Assembly: GCA_003246625.1 (NCBI GenBank)
Contig: QJZR01000010.1
Span: forward strand, 124,001-188,000
DNA: 64,000 nucleotides
Reading direction: 5' to 3'
Source: Alphaproteobacteria bacterium
Lineage (GTDB): Bacteria; Pseudomonadota; Alphaproteobacteria; Rhodospirillales; Rhodospirillaceae
Shown: positions 49,454 to 57,933 of the stretch, piece after piece
Layout of the letters: each line of letters begins with the position of its first letter
Numbering within the stretch: the stretch's first letter is position 1
Notes under the pieces: model-generated
Seen by the model: only the letters and a program-made list of their open reading frames with translations
What the model was told of the DNA's origin: nothing
Database searches by the model: none
Made by a program: the position numbers and the translations under genes

Positions 49454-51316
49454 CTAGACCACCACGCCGGGATGGGCCGCCGCGTCGTCGGCGGGCAGCG
49501 GCAAGACGAAATCCTGGGTGACGCGGAAGGACAGGACGCCGGTATAGTTCACCGCCAGCAGCGCCTCGGCGAACAGGCCGCGCAGGTCGGCGGGCATCGG
49601 CGCGGGCAAATCCTGCCGGGTGCGGATCACCAGGTCGAGATTGTGGGCGGCGGCGTTGACCAGCCCGTCGATCTGCATCTCCCCCAGGCGGGACAGGGTG
49701 AGGTCGAGAAGGAAACGGGTATCCCGGCGCCCGCCGCGTTTGCCGCCGCCCTCGGCGTCGTCGGCGTTGGGGGCGCGGCGCACCAGCATCTGGATGCGTT
49801 CCACCTGCCCCCCCGCGACGAATGGCAGGGGATAGACCCGCCACTCCCCTTCCGCCCGGTTGGCGCCGCGCGCCGCCCCCTTGAGGTCGTCGGTCAGGCG
49901 TTGCGCCAGCTTGGCGACGCGGGTGTCCTCGCGCGATTGCGCCCGCTGGGCGATATCGGGAACCCCCAGCCAGGCGGAAGCGTCGCCGCCGCGCACCGCC
50001 GCCATCGCCGCGGTCAGGTTGGCCAAAAGCTGCGGCCCCGCCTGCGGCAGGGCGGCGGCAAGGCGGGCGGCCGCCTCGGGATCGGTCAGGGAAAGGCTCT
50101 GCCACAGGGCTTCCAGCGTCGTCCACGGGCTGGCCGCCGTCGCGCCGAAGGCCAGCGGCGATGGCGCCCCGGCCTCGGGCAGGGTGCGGGACAGAATGTC
50201 GAAGCTGACCTGGGTGCCGTTGGGCAGCGGCGCGCGCACGTCGAGGGCGACGAACCCCGCCGGGGTTTGCACCGTCGGCTGGCCCAGGGCGGAGCGGCTG
50301 ATCACCAGGCCGGACAGGGAAGCGGGCATCGCCACCCCCGGCGTCGCGGCGGCGGGCGGCGCGCCCGGCGCCGGCGCGGCGGCGGGGCTGCCTCCGGAGG
50401 CGGCGGGGGACGACGGAACGGCAGGCGCGGACGCCGCCGGATTGCTCCCCGGCACCGGCGTTGCGGCGGACGGGAAGGCGGACGCGCCGGGAACCGCCGC
50501 CGGAGCACCCGGCAACGGCGCCGCCCCGGCGAAGCGGCCGATCGCGGCATAGCGGGCCGCCGCCTCGCCGACCACGGCGGATGCCGGACCCGGCGTCGCG
50601 CCGGGGAGCGCGGGCGCCACGGAAGCGGTGGCGGCCTTAGCGGAAGCGGCGGACGGCGCCACGGCGGCGGAAGCGGCGGCGGCCTTGCCGACAACGGCGG
50701 ATGGCGCCACGGCGGACGGCGCGGCGGCGGCGGAAGCGGCGGCACCGCGCGGCACCGCGTCAGGCAGGGTGAACTGGGTCAGACGCACCACCAGGCGGGT
50801 GCCGGGGGCCAGGGCCTCGGCGCCGCCCTGCGCCTGCCCGTCGCGCATCACGTCGCCCTGCAACACCAGGGCGGGAACCGGACGGCCGACGCCGACGGTG
50901 GTGGCGGCGACCACCACCGCGGCGGCATCCGGCGCCTGCGCCTGCGCCGAGACGGCGGACGACGACATCCCGGCATCGGCCATCGCCAACGCCGGGGGAC
51001 GCCCGTTGATCGCGGTCAGGCGCAGGGTGGCCGCTTCCCCCGGTTGGGTAACCTTGAGGGTGAGTTCGGTGCCGACGGGCAGGGCGGCGGGCAGACGGAC
51101 GGGAATCTCCACCGTCTCGCCCTCGATCACCGCCGACAGCACCGCCATGCCGCCCTCGGCGGGGACCGAGACCCGCGCCTCCACCGTCGCGCCGCGCGAC
51201 AGGATGGCCAGGGCGGGCGGGGCGGCGGGAACCGTCACCACGACGCCGCCGGACGCCGGGGTCGGCACCGTGACCGGCGGAGGAGACGGCGGAATGCCGC
51301 TGCTGTTGCTGCTCAT
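49454..51316 (-). CDS. FliK-like protein of unknown function downstream of flhG
   Basis: The 620-residue protein is Ala/Pro/Gly-rich with low-complexity runs (e.g. AVAPSAVVGKAAAASAAVAP). Its C-terminal 200 residues contain a domain with FliK-like features (EGEWRVYPLPFVAGGQVERI, RFLLDLTLSRLGEMQIDGLV), recalling the Flg_hook fold without a close match. The middle (SRTLPEAGAPSPLAFGATAA) is unique. It has no signal peptide. Its place between flhG and the J-domain gene, with 18-nt and 2-nt gaps, suggests one operon. It could be a second export-substrate or ruler-type protein; a bona fide fliK is at 43172. Confidence 0.7.
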   Translation of the reverse strand: MSSNSSGIPPSPPPVTVPTPASGGVVVTVPAAPPALAILSRGATVEARVSVPAEGGMAVLSAVIEGETVEIPVRLPAALPVGTELTLKVTQPGEAATLRLTAINGRPPALAMADAGMSSSAVSAQAQAPDAAAVVVAATTVGVGRPVPALVLQGDVMRDGQAQGGAEALAPGTRLVVRLTQFTLPDAVPRGAAASAAAAPSAVAPSAVVGKAAAASAAVAPSAASAKAATASVAPALPGATPGPASAVVGEAAARYAAIGRFAGAAPLPGAPAAVPGASAFPSAATPVPGSNPAASAPAVPSSPAASGGSPAAAPAPGAPPAAATPGVAMPASLSGLVISRSALGQPTVQTPAGFVALDVRAPLPNGTQVSFDILSRTLPEAGAPSPLAFGATAASPWTTLEALWQSLSLTDPEAAARLAAALPQAGPQLLANLTAAMAAVRGGDASAWLGVPDIAQRAQSREDTRVAKLAQRLTDDLKGAARGANRAEGEWRVYPLPFVAGGQVERIQMLVRRAPNADDAEGGGKRGGRRDTRFLLDLTLSRLGEMQIDGLVNAAAHNLDLVIRTRQDLPAPMPADLRGLFAEALLAVNYTGVLSFRVTQDFVLPLPADDAAAHPGVVV

Positions 51317-51334
51317 CGCCCCCCCTTCCCCGCG

Positions 51335-52129
51335 CTATCTGGCGAGCAGCCGCTCCGCGATCGCCTCGACGTCGATCGCCGCCTCGGCGTTGGGATGGCG
51401 GGTAAGGATCGGGGTCTGGTTGCGAATCGCCTCGCGCACGCGGGTGTCGCGGCGCACCACCCCGGCCAGCGGCGGCGAAATCTTCAGGAAGCCCTGGCAG
51501 GCCTTGAGCAGGGTGTTGTAGGTGCGTTCGCCCTCGCGCGTCGAATTCGCCGCGTTGACCACGATGCGGATGTCGGCGCCGGGCGATTCCGCCGCCGAGA
51601 TCTTGATGAAGGCATAGGCGTCGGTCAGCGCGGTGGGCTCGTCGGTGGTGACCACCAGAATGGTCCCGGCGCACCGCGCCAGGGCGCGGATCGACTTTTC
51701 CACCCCGGCGCCCAGATCCAGCACCGTCTTGTCGTAGGCGTCGGCGGTGATGCGCAGGTCCTCGGTCAGGGTCTGCAGGCGCGACAGCGGAATGTTGGCC
51801 AGCGAGCCGGAACCGGAACGCCCCGCCACCACGTCGAAGCCGCCCGCCTCGTACCGCATCATCGCCTGGTTCAGGGTCAGCCGCCCCGCCACCACCGAGC
51901 CCAGGTCGTGCTTCGGCATCAGGCCCAGCTGAATGTCGACGTTGGCCAGTCCCAGGTCGCCGTCGAACAGCAGGGCGCGGCGGCCGCGCCGGGCGAAGGC
52001 GTGGGTCAGGGTGATGGCGAACCAAGTCTTGCCGACGCCGCCCTTGCCGGAAGCGACGGCCATGATGTTCCTGCCGCGTGGCGGCACGGCGCGGGCGAGA
52101 ACCGGTGCGGGGGGGGTGGGGGTGGTCAT
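51335..52129 (-). CDS. flhG: Flagellar number regulator FlhG (MinD-like ATPase)
   Basis: FlhG is a ParA/MinD-type ATPase that limits flagellar number and antagonises FlhF. The 264-residue protein has the deviant Walker A motif ASGKGGVGKTWFAITL, switch region LLFDGDLGLANVDIQLGL, TVLDLGAGVEKSIRAL and VVTTDEPTALTDAYAFIK. The start overlaps the flhF stop by 4 nt. The N-terminal DQAxxLR helix that, in other FlhG proteins, stimulates the FlhF GTPase is not evident; the start reads MTTPTPPAPVLARAVPPRGR. Confidence 0.95.
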   Translation of the reverse strand: MTTPTPPAPVLARAVPPRGRNIMAVASGKGGVGKTWFAITLTHAFARRGRRALLFDGDLGLANVDIQLGLMPKHDLGSVVAGRLTLNQAMMRYEAGGFDVVAGRSGSGSLANIPLSRLQTLTEDLRITADAYDKTVLDLGAGVEKSIRALARCAGTILVVTTDEPTALTDAYAFIKISAAESPGADIRIVVNAANSTREGERTYNTLLKACQGFLKISPPLAGVVRRDTRVREAIRNQTPILTRHPNAEAAIDVEAIAERLLAR

Positions 52130-53130
52130 GCGGGAACCTCATTCTCGTCGGCCCAGGGCGGGGGCGGCAGTTCGGCGGCATCATCGGGCGGCAAAATCAG
52201 CCGCGCCAGGGAAATCGGAGAGATCGGACACAACCCGTCGGCGACGTGCGGATTGATCGTCACGTCGCAGAACTTCAACTTGCCCGCCTCGGCGGCGGCC
52301 AGGATGCCGCCCAGCCGCCGGGTCATGTCGAGACGGGTGGCCAGCAGGCGGCTCGCCCCCACCTCGGCGAAGGCGCGCGCGATGTCCCAGCTTTCCACCG
52401 GGTCGCCGCCAGCGGAAAGCACCAGCACCGGCTCGACCTCGGCGCAGGTACACAGGGTCTTGAGATAGGCCATGTCGGGGGGGCTGAACGGATTGAGGCC
52501 GGGGCTGTCGATCAGGGTCAAATCGGCGCCGACCCCCGTGGCAAGAAGCTTGCCCAGGGAATCGCCGCCGCGCGCCCGTTCCAGTTCGATCTTCAGGATG
52601 TCGGTGAAGGCGCGCAACTGGTCCATCGCCCCCGCCCGCACCGCGTCGGCGGAAATCACCCGCACCTTGCACCCGGCCAGATGAGAACGCGCCGCCAGCT
52701 TGGCGATGGTCAGGCTTTTCCCCACCCCCGGCGGACCGACCAGGATGATCGGCGCCTTCTGCCCCTTTTCCGGCAGCGGCGCGAAACCGAAGGCGGCGTC
52801 CAGGGCGGCGGCGCAGGCCATCACCGCCCCCTCGTCGTCGAGACCGCGCGCCGTCGCCATCAGGCGGTCGACCAGCCGGTCGGGCACGCCGTGATAGGCC
52901 AGCGCCTCGCGCACCCGCGTCAGCGAGGCGGGCAGCGTGCCGGGCTCGGCCAGGGCTTGTTCGATGTCGTCGTCGATCGCCTGGGAGTCCTCGATCGCCG
53001 CGGTGATGCGCACGCCCTGGCCGCCGACGCCGCGCTGGGTAGAGACGATGATCGCGTCGTCCCCCAACTCGGCGCGCACCATTTCCATGGCTTCCGCCAT
53101 GTTGGGCGCGGCATAGGTCTTCAGGCGCAT
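52126..53130 (-). CDS. flhF: Flagellar placement SRP-like GTPase FlhF
   Basis: FlhF is the signal-recognition-particle-type GTPase that sets flagellar position, usually at the pole. The 334-residue product has the B-domain start (MRLKTYAAPNMAEAMEMVRA, AIIVSTQRGVGGQGVRIT), the P loop (ILVGPPGVGKSLTIAKLAAR), VRVISADAVRAGAMDQLRAF, a G3-like DSPGLNPFSPPD and the G4 element ATRLDMTRRLGG. The first ATG follows GGGAG by 11 nt. It is encoded between flhA and flhG in the standard order. Confidence 0.95.
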   Translation of the reverse strand: MRLKTYAAPNMAEAMEMVRAELGDDAIIVSTQRGVGGQGVRITAAIEDSQAIDDDIEQALAEPGTLPASLTRVREALAYHGVPDRLVDRLMATARGLDDEGAVMACAAALDAAFGFAPLPEKGQKAPIILVGPPGVGKSLTIAKLAARSHLAGCKVRVISADAVRAGAMDQLRAFTDILKIELERARGGDSLGKLLATGVGADLTLIDSPGLNPFSPPDMAYLKTLCTCAEVEPVLVLSAGGDPVESWDIARAFAEVGASRLLATRLDMTRRLGGILAAAEAGKLKFCDVTINPHVADGLCPISPISLARLILPPDDAAELPPPPWADENEVPA

Positions 53131-53176
53131 GGCGCGGCGGTGCTCCCTTTTCCCTCATGGTCCCGGCGGGACCGGA

Positions 53177-55345
53177 TCAAATCTGCCCCAGGGTGCGGAT
53201 CTTCGCCTTGGAGTGGATCTCGTTCTGACTCATGATAACCGTAACCGGACGGAATCGCTCGATAATCGAACGCACGAAGGGACGCGCCCCCGGGCTGGTC
53301 AAAAGCACCGGGGTTTCCCCCTGCTTGGCGAAGTTCTCGAACGCCTGACGCACGCGGGAGATGAACTCCTGCAACTGCGACGGCGGCATCGCCAACTGAC
53401 GGTCCTCGCCCTGGCCGACGATGGTGTCGGCGAAGGCCTGTTCCCAGGCCGGGGACATGGTCACCAGCGGCACCACGCCCGAGGCGTCGGCGTTGGCGTC
53501 GCACAACTGGCGGGCCAGGCGGCTGCGCACGTGCTCGGTGATCAGGGTGATGTTGCGGGTGTGGGCGCAGGCCTCGGAGACCCCTTCCAGGATGGTCGGC
53601 AGGTCGCGGATGGAGACCCGCTCCTGCAACAGGTTCTGCAACACCCGCTGCACGCCGGACACCGAGATCTGGCCGGGGATCACCTCGGCCACCAGCTTCT
53701 GGTGTTCCTTGTCCATTTCGTCCAGAAGCTTCTGCGTCTCGGTGAAGGACAACAGGTCGGCCATGCTTTCCCGCACCACCTCGGTCAGGTGGGTGGTGAT
53801 CACGGTGGGCGGATCGACCACGGTATAGCCGCGGAACATCGCCTCCTCGCGGTGGCCGATGTCCACCCACATGGCGGGTAGGCCGAAGGTGGGCTCGGTG
53901 GTCTTTTCGCCGGGCAGGGTGATTTCGTCGCCGCGCGGGTCCATCACCAGCAGCATGTTGGGGCGCAGGTCGCCGTGCCCGGCCTCCACCTCCTTGATGT
54001 GGATGACGTACTGGTTGGCGGCCAGCTGCATGTTGTCCTGGATGCGCACCGAGGGCATGACGAAGCCCATTTCCGAGGCCAGCGCCCGCCTGAGCGCGCG
54101 GATCTGGTCGGTCAGGCGATAGTTGCCGTTCTCGTTGATCAGGGACAACAGGCCGTAGCCCAGTTCCAGGCGGACGTTGTCGATCTTCAGCACCTGAGAG
54201 ATCGGCTCCTCGGCGGGGGGCGGCGCGCTGCGGCCCTTCGCCTCGTCCTCGGCCTTCTTTTCCTCGACGACGCGGTTCTGCTGGCGGCCGACGAAGTACG
54301 CCCCCGCCCCCGCCGCGGAACCGATCAGCAGGAAGGGCAGCATCGGCGTGCCGGGCAGGAAGGCCAGCGCCACGGCCAGCAGCGCCGACAGCCCCATCGC
54401 CTTCGGCGTGTTGCCCATCTGGGTGAACAGCGCCTTGTCGGTGCTTTCGGTCAGGCCGCCCTTGGACACCATGATACCGGCGGCGACCGACACGATCAGG
54501 GCGGGAATCTGCGACACCAGGCCGTCGCCGACGGTCAGGCGGGTATAGGTGTCGGCCGCCTTGGAGAAGGGCAGCCCCCCCTGCGCCATGCCGATGATCA
54601 TGCCGCCGATGACGTTGATGCCGGTGATCATCAGGCCCGCCACCGCGTCGCCGCGCACGAACTTCGAGGCACCGTCCATGGCGCCGAAGAAGGCGCTTTC
54701 CTCGGACAGGACCTCGCGGCGCTTGCGCGCCTCCATCTCGTCGATCAGGCCGGCGGAAAGATCGGCGTCGATCGCCATCTGCTTGCCGGGCAACGCATCC
54801 AGGGTGAAGCGGGCGGACACTTCGGCGATACGTCCGGAACCCTTGGTGATGACCACGAAGTTGACGATCACCAGGATGGTGAAGACGATCACCCCGATGA
54901 CGAAGTTGCCCCCCATGATGAAGCCGCCGAAGGCCTGAATCACCTTGCCCGCGGCGTCGGTGCCAAGATGCCCTTCGGACAGGATCAGGCGGGTCGAGGC
55001 CAGGTTGAGCGACAGGCGCATCAGGGTGCCGATCAGAAGCACCAGGGGGAACGAGGAAAAGTCCACCGGCTTCTCGATGAAGATCGAGATCATCAGCACC
55101 AGCACCGAGAAGACCAGCGACAAGGCCAACGCGATGTCGAGCAGCCAGGACGGCAGCGGCAGGATCAGGACGACGAGGATCAGCACCACGCCCAGGGCGA
55201 AGCCCAGGTCGCCGCGGCGCATTGCCTGGCGCACGTGGCCCCAGGCCTTGACCCCGAAGTCCCCGGCGAAGGACGAAGCGGCGCCGCCCCCGGCCTTTTC
55301 GGCGGGGACCTCGGCGGGCAGCGGAGTGTCGTCGCGCTCTGCCAT
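53177..55345 (-). CDS. flhA: Flagellar type III export gate protein FlhA
   Basis: FlhA is the large ring of the export gate. The 722-residue protein has an N-terminal membrane half with about eight helices (e.g. FALGVVLILVVLILPLPSWL), the FHIPEP-type conserved loop (RFTLDALPGKQMAIDADLSA, LSEESAFFGAMDGASKFVRG), and a C-terminal cytoplasmic domain (EPTFGLPAMWVDIGHREEAM, VVDPPTVITTHLTEVVRESM) ending in SKAKIRTLGQI. Length is about that of the family (~690). It lies 6 nt after flbD. Confidence 0.98.
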   Translation of the reverse strand: MAERDDTPLPAEVPAEKAGGGAASSFAGDFGVKAWGHVRQAMRRGDLGFALGVVLILVVLILPLPSWLLDIALALSLVFSVLVLMISIFIEKPVDFSSFPLVLLIGTLMRLSLNLASTRLILSEGHLGTDAAGKVIQAFGGFIMGGNFVIGVIVFTILVIVNFVVITKGSGRIAEVSARFTLDALPGKQMAIDADLSAGLIDEMEARKRREVLSEESAFFGAMDGASKFVRGDAVAGLMITGINVIGGMIIGMAQGGLPFSKAADTYTRLTVGDGLVSQIPALIVSVAAGIMVSKGGLTESTDKALFTQMGNTPKAMGLSALLAVALAFLPGTPMLPFLLIGSAAGAGAYFVGRQQNRVVEEKKAEDEAKGRSAPPPAEEPISQVLKIDNVRLELGYGLLSLINENGNYRLTDQIRALRRALASEMGFVMPSVRIQDNMQLAANQYVIHIKEVEAGHGDLRPNMLLVMDPRGDEITLPGEKTTEPTFGLPAMWVDIGHREEAMFRGYTVVDPPTVITTHLTEVVRESMADLLSFTETQKLLDEMDKEHQKLVAEVIPGQISVSGVQRVLQNLLQERVSIRDLPTILEGVSEACAHTRNITLITEHVRSRLARQLCDANADASGVVPLVTMSPAWEQAFADTIVGQGEDRQLAMPPSQLQEFISRVRQAFENFAKQGETPVLLTSPGARPFVRSIIERFRPVTVIMSQNEIHSKAKIRTLGQI

Positions 55346-55351
55346 CGCCGG

Positions 55352-56683
55352 TTACGGAGCCGCCGTCTCGCCCTCGCCGGGCGCGGGAACGGCGTGACCC
55401 TCGTCCAGGTACTGCCGCAGTTTGTTCCGCAGGGTGCGGATGGAAATGCCCAGGATGTTGGCGGCGTGGGTGCGGTTGCCGACGCAGTGCTTCAAGGTGT
55501 CGATGATCAGGTCGCGTTCGACGTCGGCGACGGTGCGCCCGACCAGGGACCCCACGCTCCCCTCGATGGCGGCGGCCTCGTCGCCGTCCTCCAGCAGCAG
55601 AATCGCCTCCTCGCCGATCTCGTCGCCGGTGGCCAGCAGCACGGCGCGGTGCAGGGTGTTTTCCAGTTCGCGCACGTTGCCCGGCCAGGAATGGCGGGAA
55701 AGCGCCTCGCGCGCCGCGTCGGACAGCGGTCGGAAGGGCATGCCGTTGGCCTCGGCGTATTTCTTGACGAAATGGTCGGCGAGCATCGGGATGTCCGCCT
55801 TGCGCTCGCGCAGGGGCGGCAGCGCCAGGTTGAGGACGTTCAAGCGGAAATAGAGGTCCTCGCGGAAGCGCCCGGCCTTGACCTCGGCCTTCAGGTCGCG
55901 GTTCGAGGTGGCGATGATGCGGGTGTCCACCTTCACCGGCTTGCCGCCGCCCAGGCGGTCGATTTCCTTTTCCTGGATGGCGCGCAACAGCTTCGCCTGC
56001 AGGCGGGTGTCCATTTCCGAGATTTCGTCGAGCAGCAGGGTGCCGCCCGAGGCTTCCTCGAAACGGCCGACGCGGCGCGCCACGGCGCCGGTGAAAGCCC
56101 CTTTCTCATAGCCGAAGAGTTCGGATTCCAGCAGGTTCTCGGGAATCGCGGCGCAGTTGACGGCGACGAAGCGCGACCCCGCCCGGCGGCTCTTCGCATG
56201 GATGAAGCGGGCGATGACCTCCTTGCCGGTGCCGCTTTCGCCGGTGATCAGGATCGACGCCTCAGAGGGCGCCACCTGCGCCGCCAGCTTGACCAGGCGA
56301 TCCATGCGCGGATCGGCGTAAAGCAGGGCGTGGCTTTCCTCGGCGATCGCCTCCAGCACCGCGGCGATCAGGTCGGCGTCGGGGGGCAGCGGAATGTATT
56401 CCTTCGCCCCCGCCTGAATGGCGCGCACCGCCGCCTTGGTGTCGGTCTCGGTGCCGCAGGCGACCACCGGCACGCCGATGCGTTCCGCCTCCAGGCTTTG
56501 CATGAACGAGACGATGTCCAGGCGGATGTCGAACATCACCACGTCGGCGCCCTTGCCGGCGCGCAGCACCTCCAACCCGGCGGCGATCCCCTCCGCGTGC
56601 AGCACCGACGCGCCGCGCGCCACCACGATGCGGCTGGCCGCACCTATCTGGTTGCTGAGCGATCCGATGATCAGAAGACGCAT
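55352..56683 (-). CDS. flbD: Sigma-54-dependent flagellar activator FlbD
   Basis: FlbD is the NtrC-type activator of late flagellar promoters and, in Caulobacter, a repressor of fliF; FliX controls it. The 443-residue protein has an N-terminal receiver-like domain that lacks the usual acidic pocket (starts MRLLIIGSLSN), an AAA+ domain with Walker A LITGESGTGKEVIARFIH, the sigma-54 contact loop YEKGAFTGAV, GGTLLLDEISEMDTRLQAKL, and an HTH (Fis) C-terminus (HCVGNRTHAANILGISIRTL). It is inside the fliF operon, so it is made early and can then act on the flgF, flgI and fliK promoters, whose sites recur here. Confidence 0.95.
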   Translation of the reverse strand: MRLLIIGSLSNQIGAASRIVVARGASVLHAEGIAAGLEVLRAGKGADVVMFDIRLDIVSFMQSLEAERIGVPVVACGTETDTKAAVRAIQAGAKEYIPLPPDADLIAAVLEAIAEESHALLYADPRMDRLVKLAAQVAPSEASILITGESGTGKEVIARFIHAKSRRAGSRFVAVNCAAIPENLLESELFGYEKGAFTGAVARRVGRFEEASGGTLLLDEISEMDTRLQAKLLRAIQEKEIDRLGGGKPVKVDTRIIATSNRDLKAEVKAGRFREDLYFRLNVLNLALPPLRERKADIPMLADHFVKKYAEANGMPFRPLSDAAREALSRHSWPGNVRELENTLHRAVLLATGDEIGEEAILLLEDGDEAAAIEGSVGSLVGRTVADVERDLIIDTLKHCVGNRTHAANILGISIRTLRNKLRQYLDEGHAVPAPGEGETAAP

Positions 56684-56699
56684 GGCGAAGAGTTTCCCT

Positions 56700-57512
56700 T
56701 CAATCGTAGAAGCGGATGCGCTTGGCGGGCGGCATCAGGCTGTTAAGCAGCATTTCCAGACGGCGCGGATTTTCCTGCCGACCGATCGATCCGGCGGCGA
56801 CCAGGTTGAGCTGGCCGACCAGCGCTTCCTCGGCGGAGTTGCGTTCGAGCTTCGAGGCCAGCGGATTGAGAACCATGTGCGCCAGCACCGCGCCGTAGAA
56901 CGTGGTCAACAGCGCCACCGCCATGGCCGGGCCGATCGCCGCCGGATCGGACAGGCGGCCCAGCATCTGCACCAGGCCGATCAGGGTGCCGATCAGGCCC
57001 ATCGCCGGGGCGATGTCGGCGGCGCGGCGCAACACCGTCGCCGACTTGCGGTGCCGTCCCAGCATGGCGCCGAGCTCGCGGGAAAGAACGTCCTCGACGT
57101 CCTCCACCTTGATGCCGTCGACCACCATGATCAGCCCCTTGCTGAGCAGGGGGTCGCCGATCTCGCCGCGTGACAGCGGCGCCTGCAACGACAGAAGGCC
57201 GCCGCGCCGCGCCGAATCCGCCAGGCGGACCAGCTCCATCGCCACCGCCGAGGGGTCGCGCCGCTGGTAGGAAACGGTGCGGAAGATCGCCGCCGCCGTC
57301 ACCCCCATGTCGGCGACGGTGAAGCTGGCCATGGTCAGCATCACGGTGCCGCCGATGACGATCAGCACGGACGGCACGTCGACGAACGCCTGCGGCGCGC
57401 CGCCCAGATACAGCGCGGCGACGACCAGACCGATCGCCCCCACCAACCCGATCAGGGTCGCGGGGTCGAAGGCATTTTCTGCCGTCCGGTTGCCGTCCTC
57501 GTCTTCCGCCAT
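56700..57512 (-). CDS. MotA/PomA-family stator protein within the fli operon
   Basis: The 270-residue protein has the four membrane helices of MotA/PomA (TLIGLVGAIGLVVAALYLGG, VPSVLIVIGGTVMLTMASFT, IAPAMGLIGTLIGLVQMLGR, PAMAVALLTTFYGAVLAHMV), with the two conserved prolines in the last pair. The cytoplasmic loop has RRGGLLSLQAPL and a charged region for FliG contact. A motB partner is not adjacent; one is probably elsewhere. It sits between fliN and flbD, a known position in Rhodospirillales, and could be the main MotA or a second stator protein. Confidence 0.9.
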   Translation of the reverse strand: MAEDEDGNRTAENAFDPATLIGLVGAIGLVVAALYLGGAPQAFVDVPSVLIVIGGTVMLTMASFTVADMGVTAAAIFRTVSYQRRDPSAVAMELVRLADSARRGGLLSLQAPLSRGEIGDPLLSKGLIMVVDGIKVEDVEDVLSRELGAMLGRHRKSATVLRRAADIAPAMGLIGTLIGLVQMLGRLSDPAAIGPAMAVALLTTFYGAVLAHMVLNPLASKLERNSAEEALVGQLNLVAAGSIGRQENPRRLEMLLNSLMPPAKRIRFYD

Positions 57513-57543
57513 GGAATACCGCCTCGTTGTCCCGTTCCGCCGG

Positions 57544-57906
57544 TCAGGTGCGTTCGCTCTTGATGATTTCGGTCATCGTCACGCCCAGCCGGTTTTCCAC
57601 CACCACCACCTCGCCGCGCGCCACCAGGCGGTCGTTGACGTAGATGTCGATCGCCTCGCCGACCTTGCGGTCCAGTTCCACCACCGCGCCGCGCCCCAGC
57701 TTAAGCAGTTGGCTGACCTGCATCGAGGACTTGCCCAGCACCGCCGAAACCCGCACCGGAATGTCGTAGACCGCCTCCAGGTCGGCGGCGGAGCGCGGCT
57801 TGTCCATCGCGGCGAACTCGTTCGGCCCGTCGTCGTCCATGTCGGACATGGACGGCGGCGGCGCACCGTTCAATTCGTTGAGTTCAAGGTCGTCGTTGTC
57901 GGCCAT
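57544..57906 (-). CDS. fliN: Flagellar motor switch protein FliN
   Basis: FliN is the C-ring protein that, with FliM, forms the switch and export docking site. The 120-residue protein has an acidic leader (NDDLELNELNGAPPPSMSDM) and the conserved SpoA domain (VRVSAVLGKSSMQVSQLLKL, GAVVELDRKVGEAIDIYVND, ARGEVVVVENRLGVTMTEII). Length is normal. It lies between fliH and the motA-like gene. Confidence 0.97.
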   Translation of the reverse strand: MADNDDLELNELNGAPPPSMSDMDDDGPNEFAAMDKPRSAADLEAVYDIPVRVSAVLGKSSMQVSQLLKLGRGAVVELDRKVGEAIDIYVNDRLVARGEVVVVENRLGVTMTEIIKSERT

Positions 57907-57933
57907 CGTCGTCTCCTTCCCCCGGTTCGGGGA

